A DNA stretch of 64,000 nt, from the NCBI RefSeq assembly GCF_003614185.1, contig NZ_KZ987724.1, positions 4,614,608-4,678,607 of the forward strand. The letters run 5' to 3'. The stretch's first letter is position 1. Every line of letters starts with the position of its first letter. Of the stretch, positions 17,683 through 27,357 are shown piece by piece. Under the pieces are notes generated by a model. It saw only the letters and a program-made list of their open reading frames with translations, was not told where the DNA came from and did no database searches. A program made the translations under genes and the position numbers. The stretch is from Paenibacillus aceti. GTDB lineage: Bacteria > Bacillota > Bacilli > Paenibacillales > Paenibacillaceae.

Positions 17683-20682
17683 TTACGCTGCCTTCTTCAC
17701 TCCCAGCTTCCGCTCCTTAGCAGAGCGACGGAAGTAGAACAGCTCGTAGATCACCGGGACGATGATCAACGTAAGCGCCGTGGCGGCGGTGAGGCCACCG
17801 ACGACTACGATGGCCAGGCTCTGGGAGACGATGCTGCCTTGCTCGGAGTGGCCGAACAGGAGCGGCAGCATGGCGCAGATGGTTGCGATGGCGGTCATCA
17901 GGATCGGCCGCATCCGTGTGCCTGACGCTTCGAGCAGCGCCTCGCGGATGGTCAGATGCGTCTCGTTCTGCTTGACGCGGTCGATTAGCACGATGGCGTT
18001 CGTGACGACGATGCCGATGAGCATCAGTGCGCCGAATAGGGCAGTGAAGTCTGGTGTTATGCCAGAGATCAGTAGGCCAGCGACGGCGCCTATGGCTGCG
18101 AGCGGCAGGGAGAACATGATCGCCAGTGGAGCACGCAGCGTCTTGAAGGTGATGACCATGATCAGGTAGACAAGGCCAATCGAAATGATCGCAGTCATGC
18201 CCAGATCCTTGAAATCACCAGCCTGGTCGACAGAAGCACCGCCAGCATAGAGATTCACACCCGAAGGAAGTGTGATACCATCGGTTTCCTTCTTAATAGA
18301 AGCTCCAATCTCGGAGACCTTCTTCGGGTCAACCTCGGTTGTGATACGTACATACGGTTTGCCTTCCTTGCGGTACAGGGTAGCTGGCTCGTCGCGGACT
18401 TCAAGCTTCGCTAGCTGGGACAACGGCTGTGGTCCTGTGGCGGTCATCAGGGTGATGTTCTCCAGATCCTGTTGGGATTCCGGTTCGCTGAGCGGAGACA
18501 GCACGACATTTGCTGGTGAGCCGTTCAGCTCCATCTGTCCGAGTGGAATCGGATTCAGCACGGCGGCCAGTTGCATCGTAAATTCCTGAGCATTGGCCTT
18601 GGCCGGATCAACTTTGAATGAGAAGACGGGCTTCGTATCCTCCATATTGCTGGAGACTTTACGGATACCTTCGATGGTCTCTACTTTATCCTGCACCTGG
18701 TTCGCTACTGCCGTGATTTCCGACAGATCGTCCCCGGTAATATCGATGTATTCGCTAGTTGATCCTCCCCCCATAAGGCTCTTCGGGTTCGCCGACAGTA
18801 TCGCTTCAGGATATTGGTCTTGAAATCCTCGAACCTTGTCCACAAAAGCGTTATTATCCGCCTCCTTCTTCATGACAATCGTGAAGTTCACCAGGGTCGT
18901 TGAGTTTACGCTGCCCCATCGGGCGGCATCAGCGCTATTCCCAGATTGCATGATGACTGTCTTCGCTCCAGGTAGCTCCATCAGCGTCTGTTCGAGCTTC
19001 TTGCCCTCGCTTAGTACTTCAGGCACTGGAGTGTCATTCGGATATTTAAGTTGAACCGCAATGAAACTGGCGTCGGAAGCATCGAGTGCTGCCTTAGGCA
19101 TGTTGATGTAGGCGGCGATGCTTCCGACCAGAATGATCATGCCGAGCAGCAGGGACACCCACTTGCGGTTCAGGTTCCAATCCAGGAAGCGGCGGAACCA
19201 CTTCGAGGGTTCATGCTCCTTCATCGCCGTATTCCGCAGCAGACGCGAGGTGAGCAGCGGCACGACGGTCAAGGCTACGATAAGCGAGGTGAGCAGTGAG
19301 TAAGTTACCGTCAGGGCAAAAGGCAGCAGGAACGCCTGCAGGCTACCCCGCAGCAGGCCCATCGGCAGGAACACCGCTACGGTCGCTATCGTTGAAGCGG
19401 TAATGGCCCCAGCAACCTCTTTCGTGGCACTGATGATCATCTCGATAGAGAAGGATTCTTTTTGCAGTCTGCGGTAGATGTTCTCAATAACCACGATACT
19501 GTCATCCACCAGTCGGCCAACCGCCACAGCTACGCCGCCCAAAGTGATGATGTTCAGGGTAACGCCCGAGAGGTCTAGCAGATATAGCGTAACAGCCAGC
19601 GACAGCGGGATCGATACGACGGTTACCAGCGTGGCGCGGAAATTACGCAGGAAGATCAGGATGATCACTGTGGCGAACAGCGCCCCGAGCAGGACCTCCC
19701 GCATCATGCTGTTGACGGAATCGACAACCATGCCAGAGGTGCTGATTACGACCTCGGCCTTGGATCCTTTGACATTCTTGTTGATATCTGACAACGCATC
19801 CTCTACCTTCTTGCCAACCTCTACCGCGTTAGCGTTAGCTTCTTTCATGATAATGACGAACAGCACATCCTCACCGTTGGAGCGACTGACGCTCTCCTGA
19901 TCGGCTTTGATCTCTATCGTTGCAATATCCTGCAGCTTTACTCCATCTGCAACGGGCAGAGTCTTCAATGTATCGATGCTATCGATCGAAGAGACGACGC
20001 CAATGCTTCCGGTCTGTCCGCCGATCGTCTGCTCCCCGATGGAAGCCGCCACGCTGCGACCCTGGAGCAGCCCCGTCATTTGGGCAACGGATATGCCATT
20101 TGAACCCATTTTCTGCGGATCGAGCTTGATTTGAACCTGTGGGGTGGTCTTCCCATAGAGTGACACATTCGCGACGCCGTCAATCTTTTGCAGCTTAGGG
20201 ATAATGACGGTTTCAGCTGTCTCCAGCGTCTCCTCGGTAATCCCATCCTCGAAGGCTAGCGTAATCTGAGAGACCGGAATCATCGATGTATTCAGCTGAA
20301 GCACATAGGGCCGCATTACTCCCTGTGGGAACTGCAGGGAATCTACCGCTTTTTGCACTTCCTGTGCAGCATCCTTCATATTCGTCTTGGAATCAAAATG
20401 AATGTTCACCTGCGCATATCCATCTCCCGAGGAAGACATCATCTCTGTCTTTCCCTTGACCATAGATACCGCCGATTCAATCGGCTTGGTGACATTCTCC
20501 TCCATGGCCTGCGCGTTCTGTCCAGGCCCAAGTGTCGTTACGGTGACTTGCGGATTATCCGCCTCCGGCATGAATTCCATCGGCAGAGAGGTGTAGCTCA
20601 TCACTCCGACGACAAGCGCCAATACGATCAGCAGCCCCGCGGCCGCCTTATTGCCGAATACCCATTTGGTTAACCAACTCAT
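17683..20682 (-). CDS. RND-family multidrug exporter, SwrC/AcrB-like
   Basis: A 999-residue inner-membrane proton-driven exporter. Seen: N-terminal span (residues 9-30), periplasmic porter loop with PEADNPQVTVTTLGPGQNAQAMEENVTKPIE, a block of five spans with the RND proton-relay motif GVAVAVGRLVDDSIVVIENIYRRL, then the repeated second half with GALMLIGIVVTNAIVLIDRVKQ. Gram-positive homologues such as B. subtilis SwrC export surfactants or lipophilic toxins without an outer-membrane channel. ATG 20682 is chosen over the upstream GTG (20700) because AAGGAG precedes it. It appears monocistronic; no adaptor gene is next to it on this strand. Confidence 0.9.
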   Translation of the reverse strand: MSWLTKWVFGNKAAAGLLIVLALVVGVMSYTSLPMEFMPEADNPQVTVTTLGPGQNAQAMEENVTKPIESAVSMVKGKTEMMSSSGDGYAQVNIHFDSKTNMKDAAQEVQKAVDSLQFPQGVMRPYVLQLNTSMIPVSQITLAFEDGITEETLETAETVIIPKLQKIDGVANVSLYGKTTPQVQIKLDPQKMGSNGISVAQMTGLLQGRSVAASIGEQTIGGQTGSIGVVSSIDSIDTLKTLPVADGVKLQDIATIEIKADQESVSRSNGEDVLFVIIMKEANANAVEVGKKVEDALSDINKNVKGSKAEVVISTSGMVVDSVNSMMREVLLGALFATVIILIFLRNFRATLVTVVSIPLSLAVTLYLLDLSGVTLNIITLGGVAVAVGRLVDDSIVVIENIYRRLQKESFSIEMIISATKEVAGAITASTIATVAVFLPMGLLRGSLQAFLLPFALTVTYSLLTSLIVALTVVPLLTSRLLRNTAMKEHEPSKWFRRFLDWNLNRKWVSLLLGMIILVGSIAAYINMPKAALDASDASFIAVQLKYPNDTPVPEVLSEGKKLEQTLMELPGAKTVIMQSGNSADAARWGSVNSTTLVNFTIVMKKEADNNAFVDKVRGFQDQYPEAILSANPKSLMGGGSTSEYIDITGDDLSEITAVANQVQDKVETIEGIRKVSSNMEDTKPVFSFKVDPAKANAQEFTMQLAAVLNPIPLGQMELNGSPANVVLSPLSEPESQQDLENITLMTATGPQPLSQLAKLEVRDEPATLYRKEGKPYVRITTEVDPKKVSEIGASIKKETDGITLPSGVNLYAGGASVDQAGDFKDLGMTAIISIGLVYLIMVITFKTLRAPLAIMFSLPLAAIGAVAGLLISGITPDFTALFGALMLIGIVVTNAIVLIDRVKQNETHLTIREALLEASGTRMRPILMTAIATICAMLPLLFGHSEQGSIVSQSLAIVVVGGLTAATALTLIIVPVIYELFYFRRSAKERKLGVKKAA

Positions 20683-20876
20683 TGTTTTTTCTCCTTCCAC
20701 TCCCTCATATTTTGCTGATACGGTTGCCGCTTGTTATGTATTTTCTTCTCAACGGTTATTAGTGTAGTGTTTTTCAGGGTATGACAACACGGGCATGCGG
20801 ATGGTTATTTTCCTCCGCCTCTAGACGGAGAGGACCCCCGACCTGAGACGGGAATATGGGAAAGGCTACTGCTTCA

Positions 20877-20902
20877 TGAATCCTATTCATGATATCATCG
20901 TA
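20877..20902 (+). promoter_or_regulatory. SigW-type promoter for the yknWXYZ-like operon
   Basis: TGAATC (20877-20882), 16 bases, then CGTA (20899-20902): one mismatch to the SigW consensus TGAAAC-N16-CGTA, 78 bases before the TTG start at 20980. In B. subtilis the matching operon is a SigW target. Confidence 0.65.
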
Positions 20903-20979
20903 CATATAGGTAGAATGCAACTGAATGATACATACATAGCGATGAAAATGATGAACCATAAAATGAGGAGGGAACTAGT

Positions 20980-21621
20980 TTGAAAAATTTGCTCACGATT
21001 TTTGTATCTCCGGAGGTTACTTTCCAAAGAGTTAAAAGCAGTAAGCTGGCTTGGTTAACTTGCATGATTGTGCTAATGGTGTTTTCGTGTCTGATCATTT
21101 ACCTGCAAATGCCGATTTTACAACAGATAACGCTCGACAGCTTTAAGAGTAATCCACAGATTTCTCCGGATACTTATGACACTTTGGCTGCTAGCAGTAA
21201 AGTAATTAGTTATATCACGGTTGTTATCACTTCGGCAATCTCGATATTCATTGGTGGTCTTCTGTTCATGCTGCTAAATTTAATCGTTCGCGGTGAAGCC
21301 AAGTATATGCAGCTTGTGACAGTTTCCGCTTTTGCAGCTCTGCCTGGCTCGATTGGCGGTTTGTTGACAGGGATTTTACTTAAGGCCACGAACGCTCAGA
21401 CTCTAAATGATATATCGATCAGTTTAGGGGCGCTCGTTCAGGATAAAGGGAGCATGCTCTTTAAGGCTCTATCTATTATCAATCCTTTTAGCATTTGGAC
21501 TTTGGTCTTGTATATCATCGGCGCTTCTGTGATGATGAATCGTTCTAAGAAGCAAGTGGCTGTATGGATTACTATTGTCTGGCTTATTTTTTCTTTCGGT
21601 TCATTACTGTTGGTTAAGTAA
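20980..21621 (+). CDS. yknW: YIP1-family membrane protein, YknW-like
   Basis: The 213-residue protein has about five membrane spans (25-45, 75-97, 105-130, 155-175, 185-210) and the short N-terminus LLTIFVSPEVTFQRVK typical of YIP1/YknW proteins. In B. subtilis YknW helps assemble the YknXYZ exporter, which protects against the killing peptide SDP. TTG at 20980 is the start, 8 bases after GAGGAGG. It leads a four-gene operon in the same order as yknW-X-Y-Z. Confidence 0.8.
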   Translation: MKNLLTIFVSPEVTFQRVKSSKLAWLTCMIVLMVFSCLIIYLQMPILQQITLDSFKSNPQISPDTYDTLAASSKVISYITVVITSAISIFIGGLLFMLLNLIVRGEAKYMQLVTVSAFAALPGSIGGLLTGILLKATNAQTLNDISISLGALVQDKGSMLFKALSIINPFSIWTLVLYIIGASVMMNRSKKQVAVWITIVWLIFSFGSLLLVK

Positions 21622-21648
21622 TAGATAGAAGATAGGAGTTGAGGTTTT

Positions 21649-22710
21649 TTGTTGAAGAAGAAGTGGTTCTGGGGCGTTATATTAGGCATTGTCATTATCG
21701 TACTTATATTTGTGAATCTGCGAGGCTTGAATCGTACGCAAAGTGTAACGACAGCCGAGGTGACGGAAGGCAAAATCGTTGAGCAGATCTATACGAACGG
21801 CAGGTTGGAGCCGATCAAGTCGGTGGAGGTCTTCTCGCCAGTGGGCGGTGTCGTTCAATCGCTTAAGGTCAAGGAGGGAGACACGGTTACCGAAGGGCAG
21901 CCGCTGTTGACGCTGAAGATGGATGCCGTGAAGGAGCAGCTCGAGAAGGAGAAGCTCGGTTTGGAGCTCACGGAGGCAGAGCGGATGACAGCCAAGAAGC
22001 AGCATTTTGACAAGTTTAAGGAGCAGATGGCCGTGGACCCTGATCAGACAGTGGATGAACTGGATCTGACCTCCTTTGATTTGAAAATTCGCAGCAGCCA
22101 GCTGAGTATATCTGCCTTGGAGAAGCAATTGAGCAATAGTACGGTATATGCCTCGGCGGGTGGTATAGTGACCCAGGTGACTGTGAAAGAGGGACAGCTC
22201 ATGCCTGAGGGCAGCCAGTTCGTTACACTCGCTGATCTGTCCTCTTACAAGGTGAAGGCGAATATAACTGAACTGGATGCGGGTAAGGTATCCATAGGGA
22301 TGAAGGCAGTGGTGACTGGTGAATCGATCTCAGGTACATATCATGGAGAGATTACTTATCTATCCCCGACTGCGGTGCTTACTGATGCGACTTCCAAGGA
22401 TGCTTCCGTTGTAATGGAAGTGACCCTTACGGATAAGGATGCGGAGCTGCGCCCTGGTTATAATGTGTCTCTCGAAATAGAGCTCCCGGACAAGCCGCGT
22501 ACACTCGTCCCGATCGAAGCCGTGAAATATGAGGGGGAGACGGCCTATGTGTTCAAGATCGAGGACGACAAAGCCGTCAAATCGATCGTACAGATCGGCA
22601 AAGAGGGGGATGAGCAGGTCGAGATCACCACGGGGGTGTCCAAGGGAGACAGAATCGTCGTGGGAGGCGCGGATCAGCTTCATGATGGCGATAAGGTGAA
22701 GGTCGAATGA
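21649..22710 (+). CDS. yknX: Membrane-fusion adaptor of a MacAB-like exporter, YknX-like
   Basis: A 353-residue HlyD/MacA-type adaptor: one N-terminal anchor (residues 5-23), a lipoyl-like half (VFSPVGGVVQSLKVKEGDTVTEGQPLLTL) followed by a short coiled coil (about 85-150), the second lipoyl half (VYASAGGIVTQVTVKEGQLMPEGSQF), then beta-barrel and membrane-proximal domains ending DKVKVE. Two tandem TTG codons (21649 and 21652) follow GGAG/GAGG; the first is used here. Its stop overlaps the ATPase start by 4 bases. Confidence 0.88.
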   Translation: MLKKKWFWGVILGIVIIVLIFVNLRGLNRTQSVTTAEVTEGKIVEQIYTNGRLEPIKSVEVFSPVGGVVQSLKVKEGDTVTEGQPLLTLKMDAVKEQLEKEKLGLELTEAERMTAKKQHFDKFKEQMAVDPDQTVDELDLTSFDLKIRSSQLSISALEKQLSNSTVYASAGGIVTQVTVKEGQLMPEGSQFVTLADLSSYKVKANITELDAGKVSIGMKAVVTGESISGTYHGEITYLSPTAVLTDATSKDASVVMEVTLTDKDAELRPGYNVSLEIELPDKPRTLVPIEAVKYEGETAYVFKIEDDKAVKSIVQIGKEGDEQVEITTGVSKGDRIVVGGADQLHDGDKVKVE

Positions 22711-23396
22711 TTACTCTAACGGATATTACCAAGGTATATAAAAATGGTTCGCTCGAAGTTCAGGCACTCAGCCCACTCAATTTACAGGTGGATCGTGGAG
22801 AATTCGTGGCGATTATGGGCACCTCAGGCTCTGGAAAATCGACACTTATGAACATTATCGGCTGTCTGGATGTACCGACCTCCGGCAGCTACAATCTAGA
22901 TGGTGAGGAAGTCCATACCCTGAACGAGGATCAGCTGTCCAGAGTGCGGAACCAGAAGATCGGCTTCGTATTTCAGAGCTTCAATCTGCTGGGGCGGCAG
23001 ACTGTGCTGCAGAATGTCATGCTTCCAATGATGTACGCAGGGATTCCCCGCGAGACAGGAAAAGAAAGAGCGCTGGAGCTGTTGGAGAGGGTCGGCTTGA
23101 AGGATCGCGTGAAGCATCGCCCTACCGAGCTCTCCGGCGGTCAGAAGCAGCGCGTCGCGATTGCCCGTGCGTTAACGATGAAGGCACCGATTCTATTAGC
23201 TGACGAACCGACCGGGAATCTGGATACGAAATCCTCCTATGAGATTATGGATTTATTCAAGCAGATTCATGCAGAAGGGACGACGATTGTGCTGGTCACG
23301 CATGAGCCTGATATCGCTGAACATGCTGACCGTGTGCTACTCTTCGGGGATGGCAAGCTGCTCAAGGATACACGCAAAGGGAGTGTGAGTCCATGA
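22707..23396 (+). CDS. yknY: ABC exporter ATPase, MacB/LolD-type, YknY-like
   Basis: A 229-residue ABC ATPase: Walker A GTSGSGKST near 39-47, Q-loop VFQSFNLL, signature LSGGQKQRVAIARAL, Walker B ILLADEPTGNLD, and the H-loop VTHEPD. The FNLL and EPTGNLD forms are characteristic of the MacB/LolD subfamily, which works by mechanotransmission with a single-span permease. It overlaps both neighbours by 4 bases. Confidence 0.93.
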   Translation: MITLTDITKVYKNGSLEVQALSPLNLQVDRGEFVAIMGTSGSGKSTLMNIIGCLDVPTSGSYNLDGEEVHTLNEDQLSRVRNQKIGFVFQSFNLLGRQTVLQNVMLPMMYAGIPRETGKERALELLERVGLKDRVKHRPTELSGGQKQRVAIARALTMKAPILLADEPTGNLDTKSSYEIMDLFKQIHAEGTTIVLVTHEPDIAEHADRVLLFGDGKLLKDTRKGSVSP

Positions 23397-24592
23397 GTAT
23401 TTGGGAGAGTATCCTCGTTGCCCTGGACAACCTGAGGATCAATAAGCTGCGCTCTTTTCTGACGATGATTGGCATCGTGTTCGGCGTGGCCGCCGTTGTT
23501 ACCGTCGTATCGATCGGCCAGGCGGGACAGAAATCGATCATTTCCGCCGTATCGAACTATAAAGATGGATATTTTGTCGTATATAACAATTATGCGGACG
23601 GATCATCCAGGAACGATGTTGAGATCCGGCTTCGGGATTTAAATGAGGTCGCTAAGCTGCCAGGGGTCAGACATGTCTCTACTTCGATTGGCTATCCGAC
23701 GATGGCGAAGCTGAAGAATGAGAAGCTCAGGTTCTCAATAAACGCGACCAAATCGGACATGACGAAGATGATGAATCTGGATATCGTGGCTGGCCGATTC
23801 TTCAGCAGTCAGGAGGAGAGGGGCCGCCAGAAGGTCATCATTGTGGACAGTAAATACGCGACAAAAGCCTTCGGCTCTGAGGCAGGTGCAGTGGGAAGAA
23901 AGATAGCTCTGTCGGAAGGAACCTACCGAATTATCGGAGTGTATAAGCCGCAGGAGAACATTCTGAGTGGGATGGAGGGAGTACGTTACTCGGGTTATAT
24001 CCCTATAACCTCCATGCCGCGGGGTGAAGATGGAGATAATATACGCTTAGGCGTCGTTGAAGTTCTCGCTTCACCACCCGATAATATGGATCAGACTGTG
24101 AAGGATGTCAAAGAGTGGTTCGCTAAGAAGAACAATACGGATGTTGGGCAGTATCTATCTCAGACGGGAAGAGAAGCGGAGAACATGGTGTCCAGTACAT
24201 TTAGTATTCTGCAGACGATCATCGGGTCCATTGCGGGCATTTCCTTGCTGGTCGGCGGTATTGGCGTAATGAACATTATGCTCGTATCGGTAACCGAACG
24301 AACGCGAGAGATCGGAATCCGTAAAGCCATCGGCGCTACCCCGGGGACGATCATGGTGCAATTTATGATTGAGGCGGTTATCCTGTCCTTTATCGGCGGG
24401 GCGCTCGGGGCATTGCTAGGTCTGTTGATCGCCTTCATATTTGCCATGATAACCGGCTGGCCGTTCGTGGTGAGCGTTTGGGCGATAGCTCTCGCCTTTG
24501 GCTTCTCCGCCGCAGTAGGTATCTTCTTCGGTCTATACCCGGCCAATAAAGCGTCCAAGCTGCATCCAATTGAGTCGCTGCGTTATGAATAG
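23393..24592 (+). CDS. yknZ: ABC exporter permease, MacB/FtsX-type, YknZ-like
   Basis: A 399-residue permease with the MacB plan: an N-terminal span (about 20-42) after NLRINKLRSFLTMIGIVFGVAAVVTV, an extracellular MacB_PCD domain (about 50-240), and three C-terminal FtsX spans with ERTREIGIRKAIGATPGTIMVQFMIEA between them. It completes the yknWXYZ-like exporter, expected to export or neutralise membrane-active peptides. A terminator follows at 24610. Confidence 0.92.
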   Translation: MSIWESILVALDNLRINKLRSFLTMIGIVFGVAAVVTVVSIGQAGQKSIISAVSNYKDGYFVVYNNYADGSSRNDVEIRLRDLNEVAKLPGVRHVSTSIGYPTMAKLKNEKLRFSINATKSDMTKMMNLDIVAGRFFSSQEERGRQKVIIVDSKYATKAFGSEAGAVGRKIALSEGTYRIIGVYKPQENILSGMEGVRYSGYIPITSMPRGEDGDNIRLGVVEVLASPPDNMDQTVKDVKEWFAKKNNTDVGQYLSQTGREAENMVSSTFSILQTIIGSIAGISLLVGGIGVMNIMLVSVTERTREIGIRKAIGATPGTIMVQFMIEAVILSFIGGALGALLGLLIAFIFAMITGWPFVVSVWAIALAFGFSAAVGIFFGLYPANKASKLHPIESLRYE

Positions 24593-24609
24593 AAGTCAAA
24601 TAGATATAG

Positions 24610-24642
24610 ACTAGATCGCTTTACGGTGGTCTAGTTTTTTTA
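24610..24642 (+). terminator. Terminator of the yknWXYZ-like operon
   Basis: ACTAGATC (24610-24617) pairs with GGTCTAGT (24628-24635, one G-U), followed by TTTTTTTA. Confidence 0.85.
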
Positions 24643-24760
24643 TTTAAAACCGTTCCGGGGGTGCTTTTTGTTATGGCAAAGAGAAGCGATGAAGCGCTAA
24701 AATTATAAACATAATCGCGTGAATCACTGAGGACTCCAAATCATGAGAGGTGCTTGCTGA

Positions 24761-27253
24761 ATGAAGAGAACCGGAGTACAGATTATTGAGAGAACGTCGA
24801 TCGACAAGGAAATGAGCAACCTGTTTCTGTACCCCCTAACCGTCGTACATTCGCCAATGGGATACGGGAAGACGACCGAGGTACGGCGATTCTTGCAAGC
24901 CCATGAGGTGAGAACGCTATGGATTACGTTAATCGAATCTGGATCGGAGGAGGTCTATTTCTGGCAGCGTCTGTGTAGTCAGGTCATGAAATACGATGAG
25001 CTGTTGGGACGGCAGCTTGAGGATCTCGGCTTTCCCCAGGAAATCCTGGCGTTCGCCAAGATCATAGATATCGCCATGAATCATGAATTCGTGTCGCCTG
25101 TCGTGATCGTCATCGATGATTATCATTTGGTAGAGAATAAGGATCTCTATCACCTGATTCGTTTAATCGCCCAAGAATGGATTCCCAATTTGCATATCGT
25201 TGTGATTACGAGAGAGCTTGGACATTTCGATCTGTCCTTGTTCTATGAGAAGCGTGTGGCTTATCTTATCGATAAGGCCGTTCTAAGCTTCAATAGGCAG
25301 GAGATTCAACAATTTTTCCGTGAGATGGGCTACGAGCTGCGTGAAGATGAGATCGATGCGATTAATGAGTTAAGCGGAGGATGGATATCGATGATCTATC
25401 TAATCCTACAGAGCCTGAAGCATGGGGGGACGATCTCACGAAATAGTAGCATCGACGAGCTGATTCAATGGAATCTATATAATGAGTTGGATGAGCCGGT
25501 GAAGCGGGTGCTGCTACAGCTGTCCTGCCTGGATCATTTTACGTATGCGATGGTTCTGCATGTATTGGATGAGCCGAATTTGCCGTCTATTTGGAAAGAG
25601 CTATTAAGTGAAAATGTGTTTATCACGTTTAATGACTTCACAAGTAATAGCTACCGAATTCAGAACCTTCTGCGAGATTTCCTAGGGGAGCAGGCCCGAT
25701 TAGCGGGATTGGATCTTCATGATATTCGCGTACGTGCGGGAGAATGGCATATGGTAGGTAAGGATGCGGTAAGCGCCTTCCCGTATTTCTATCAGGCAGG
25801 TGAGATTGAACGAATCTTAGAGGCATTGAATCAAGAAAATATGCCCTATCTCTACTTCACCCAATTCCGCCTGATTATCGATCTATTTCATCGGCTGGAG
25901 GACGAGCATTGGCGTAAATATCCGCTGGCTTACCTTCAATATCTTCGATTCTATGCGTTAAGCGGTGAGGCGGCTGCCCGCAAGCATTGTGCCGAGCAAT
26001 TACGCAGGATGGAGAGCTACTTCAAAGAGCGCCATACACATGCAAATGCAGATGCAGATTCGGAGTATGCCAGTCGGATTCTCGGAGAAATCAACATGAT
26101 CTGGGTCTTTGTTGTTTTTAATGATATCGAGAAGGTAGTGTATCATAATCTCAAGGCTCATGAGTATTTTGAGGGCGGTTGTTCTCAGATTGTAACGAAA
26201 AGACGGGAATTTACAATGGGTTCCCCGCATTTACTTTATGCGTATTATCGAGAGCAAGGGAAACTGCGGGAAACCGCGGAGTATATCAAGGATCATTTTC
26301 AAGTGTTGTATGCAAATGCAGATGGATGTGGTACAGGAAGTGATGTTGTCGCCATGACCGAGTATGCGTTGGAGACCGGCGACTTCGAGCATGTAGAGCT
26401 ATATGCCTATCGTGCCTTTTATATTGCCCAATCCGAGCATCAGCTTAATGTGACAATCTGTGCGAAGTTTGCCTTTGCCCGCTATTTGATTTACTCCAGG
26501 CGTATTGAGGAATGTCAGAGATTATGTGAGACGCTGGAGAATGAAGTATTACGAGAGAATAATCCGATCCTGAATACTACCTTTGAGCTGTGCAAGGCTT
26601 ACATTGATGTCTGTCTGCAGCGGGATGACTCCATTCCTCATTGGATTAATGAAGGGAATATGGCCTTGGCTACCTTTCCATATCAAGGATTAGCTTTCCA
26701 CTATATCGTTTTCGGCAAGATCATGCTGCTGCGCGGGGAATATCTCAAGCTCGATGCCTTATGCGAGGCCTTTGCCAGACATTTCTCTCAGTATCAGAAT
26801 CAATTAGGCTTTATTCATAATTACATCCATCAGGCGATCGCCAGAGACCATTTACAAGGTCGTAGGGCATCTAAAGAGATTCTATACAAGGCGTTAGTCA
26901 TCGGTGAGGCCGATCATATTATGATGCCCTTTGTAGAGAATGCCGCTCATCTGCTGCCTTTATTACGGGATATTCTTAAGGATGGCATTATAAACAAAGC
27001 TTACTTGAATCGCATGATTACCCATGGGGAAGCGTACTGCCATAATCTAAGCGATGCTCAAATCACGCTATCCAAACGTGAAATTGAAGTTCTGCAGCTG
27101 CTGTCTGAGGGCAATAAGTATATTGAAATCAGCCAGAAGCTATATATCTCAGTAGCGACGGTACGTTATCATGTCAAGAATATCTATACCAAGCTCGGGT
27201 CGAACAATAGAGTAATGGCCATCGAGAAGGCGAAGCAACTGAACATGATTTGA
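24761..27253 (+). CDS. MalT-like LuxR-family STAND regulator
   Basis: An 830-residue transcription activator. Seen: P-loop SPMGYGKTT at 31-39, Walker B-like VVIVIDDYHLV near 113-123 with the family's DDYH, WH and TPR-like helical middle (about 330-750), and a LuxR/GerE HTH at about 762-825 (LSKREIEVLQLLSEGNKYIEISQKLYISVATVRYHVKNIYTKLG). Such proteins bind ATP and a small inducer, then oligomerise on promoters. It converges with the amidohydrolase/MFS operon at 27358-29481, whose upstream region carries palindromes, so that operon is a plausible target. The inducer is unknown. Confidence 0.9.
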   Translation: MKRTGVQIIERTSIDKEMSNLFLYPLTVVHSPMGYGKTTEVRRFLQAHEVRTLWITLIESGSEEVYFWQRLCSQVMKYDELLGRQLEDLGFPQEILAFAKIIDIAMNHEFVSPVVIVIDDYHLVENKDLYHLIRLIAQEWIPNLHIVVITRELGHFDLSLFYEKRVAYLIDKAVLSFNRQEIQQFFREMGYELREDEIDAINELSGGWISMIYLILQSLKHGGTISRNSSIDELIQWNLYNELDEPVKRVLLQLSCLDHFTYAMVLHVLDEPNLPSIWKELLSENVFITFNDFTSNSYRIQNLLRDFLGEQARLAGLDLHDIRVRAGEWHMVGKDAVSAFPYFYQAGEIERILEALNQENMPYLYFTQFRLIIDLFHRLEDEHWRKYPLAYLQYLRFYALSGEAAARKHCAEQLRRMESYFKERHTHANADADSEYASRILGEINMIWVFVVFNDIEKVVYHNLKAHEYFEGGCSQIVTKRREFTMGSPHLLYAYYREQGKLRETAEYIKDHFQVLYANADGCGTGSDVVAMTEYALETGDFEHVELYAYRAFYIAQSEHQLNVTICAKFAFARYLIYSRRIEECQRLCETLENEVLRENNPILNTTFELCKAYIDVCLQRDDSIPHWINEGNMALATFPYQGLAFHYIVFGKIMLLRGEYLKLDALCEAFARHFSQYQNQLGFIHNYIHQAIARDHLQGRRASKEILYKALVIGEADHIMMPFVENAAHLLPLLRDILKDGIINKAYLNRMITHGEAYCHNLSDAQITLSKREIEVLQLLSEGNKYIEISQKLYISVATVRYHVKNIYTKLGSNNRVMAIEKAKQLNMI

Positions 27254-27357
27254 CGCAGGGCCTAGAGCTGACAAGAAGCGAATACCCCAGAGGAAATAGG
27301 GCCTGTGGCTGGCTCATCTCATCTGAGGTACCCGTCATTTCTATGAGGAAGGATATT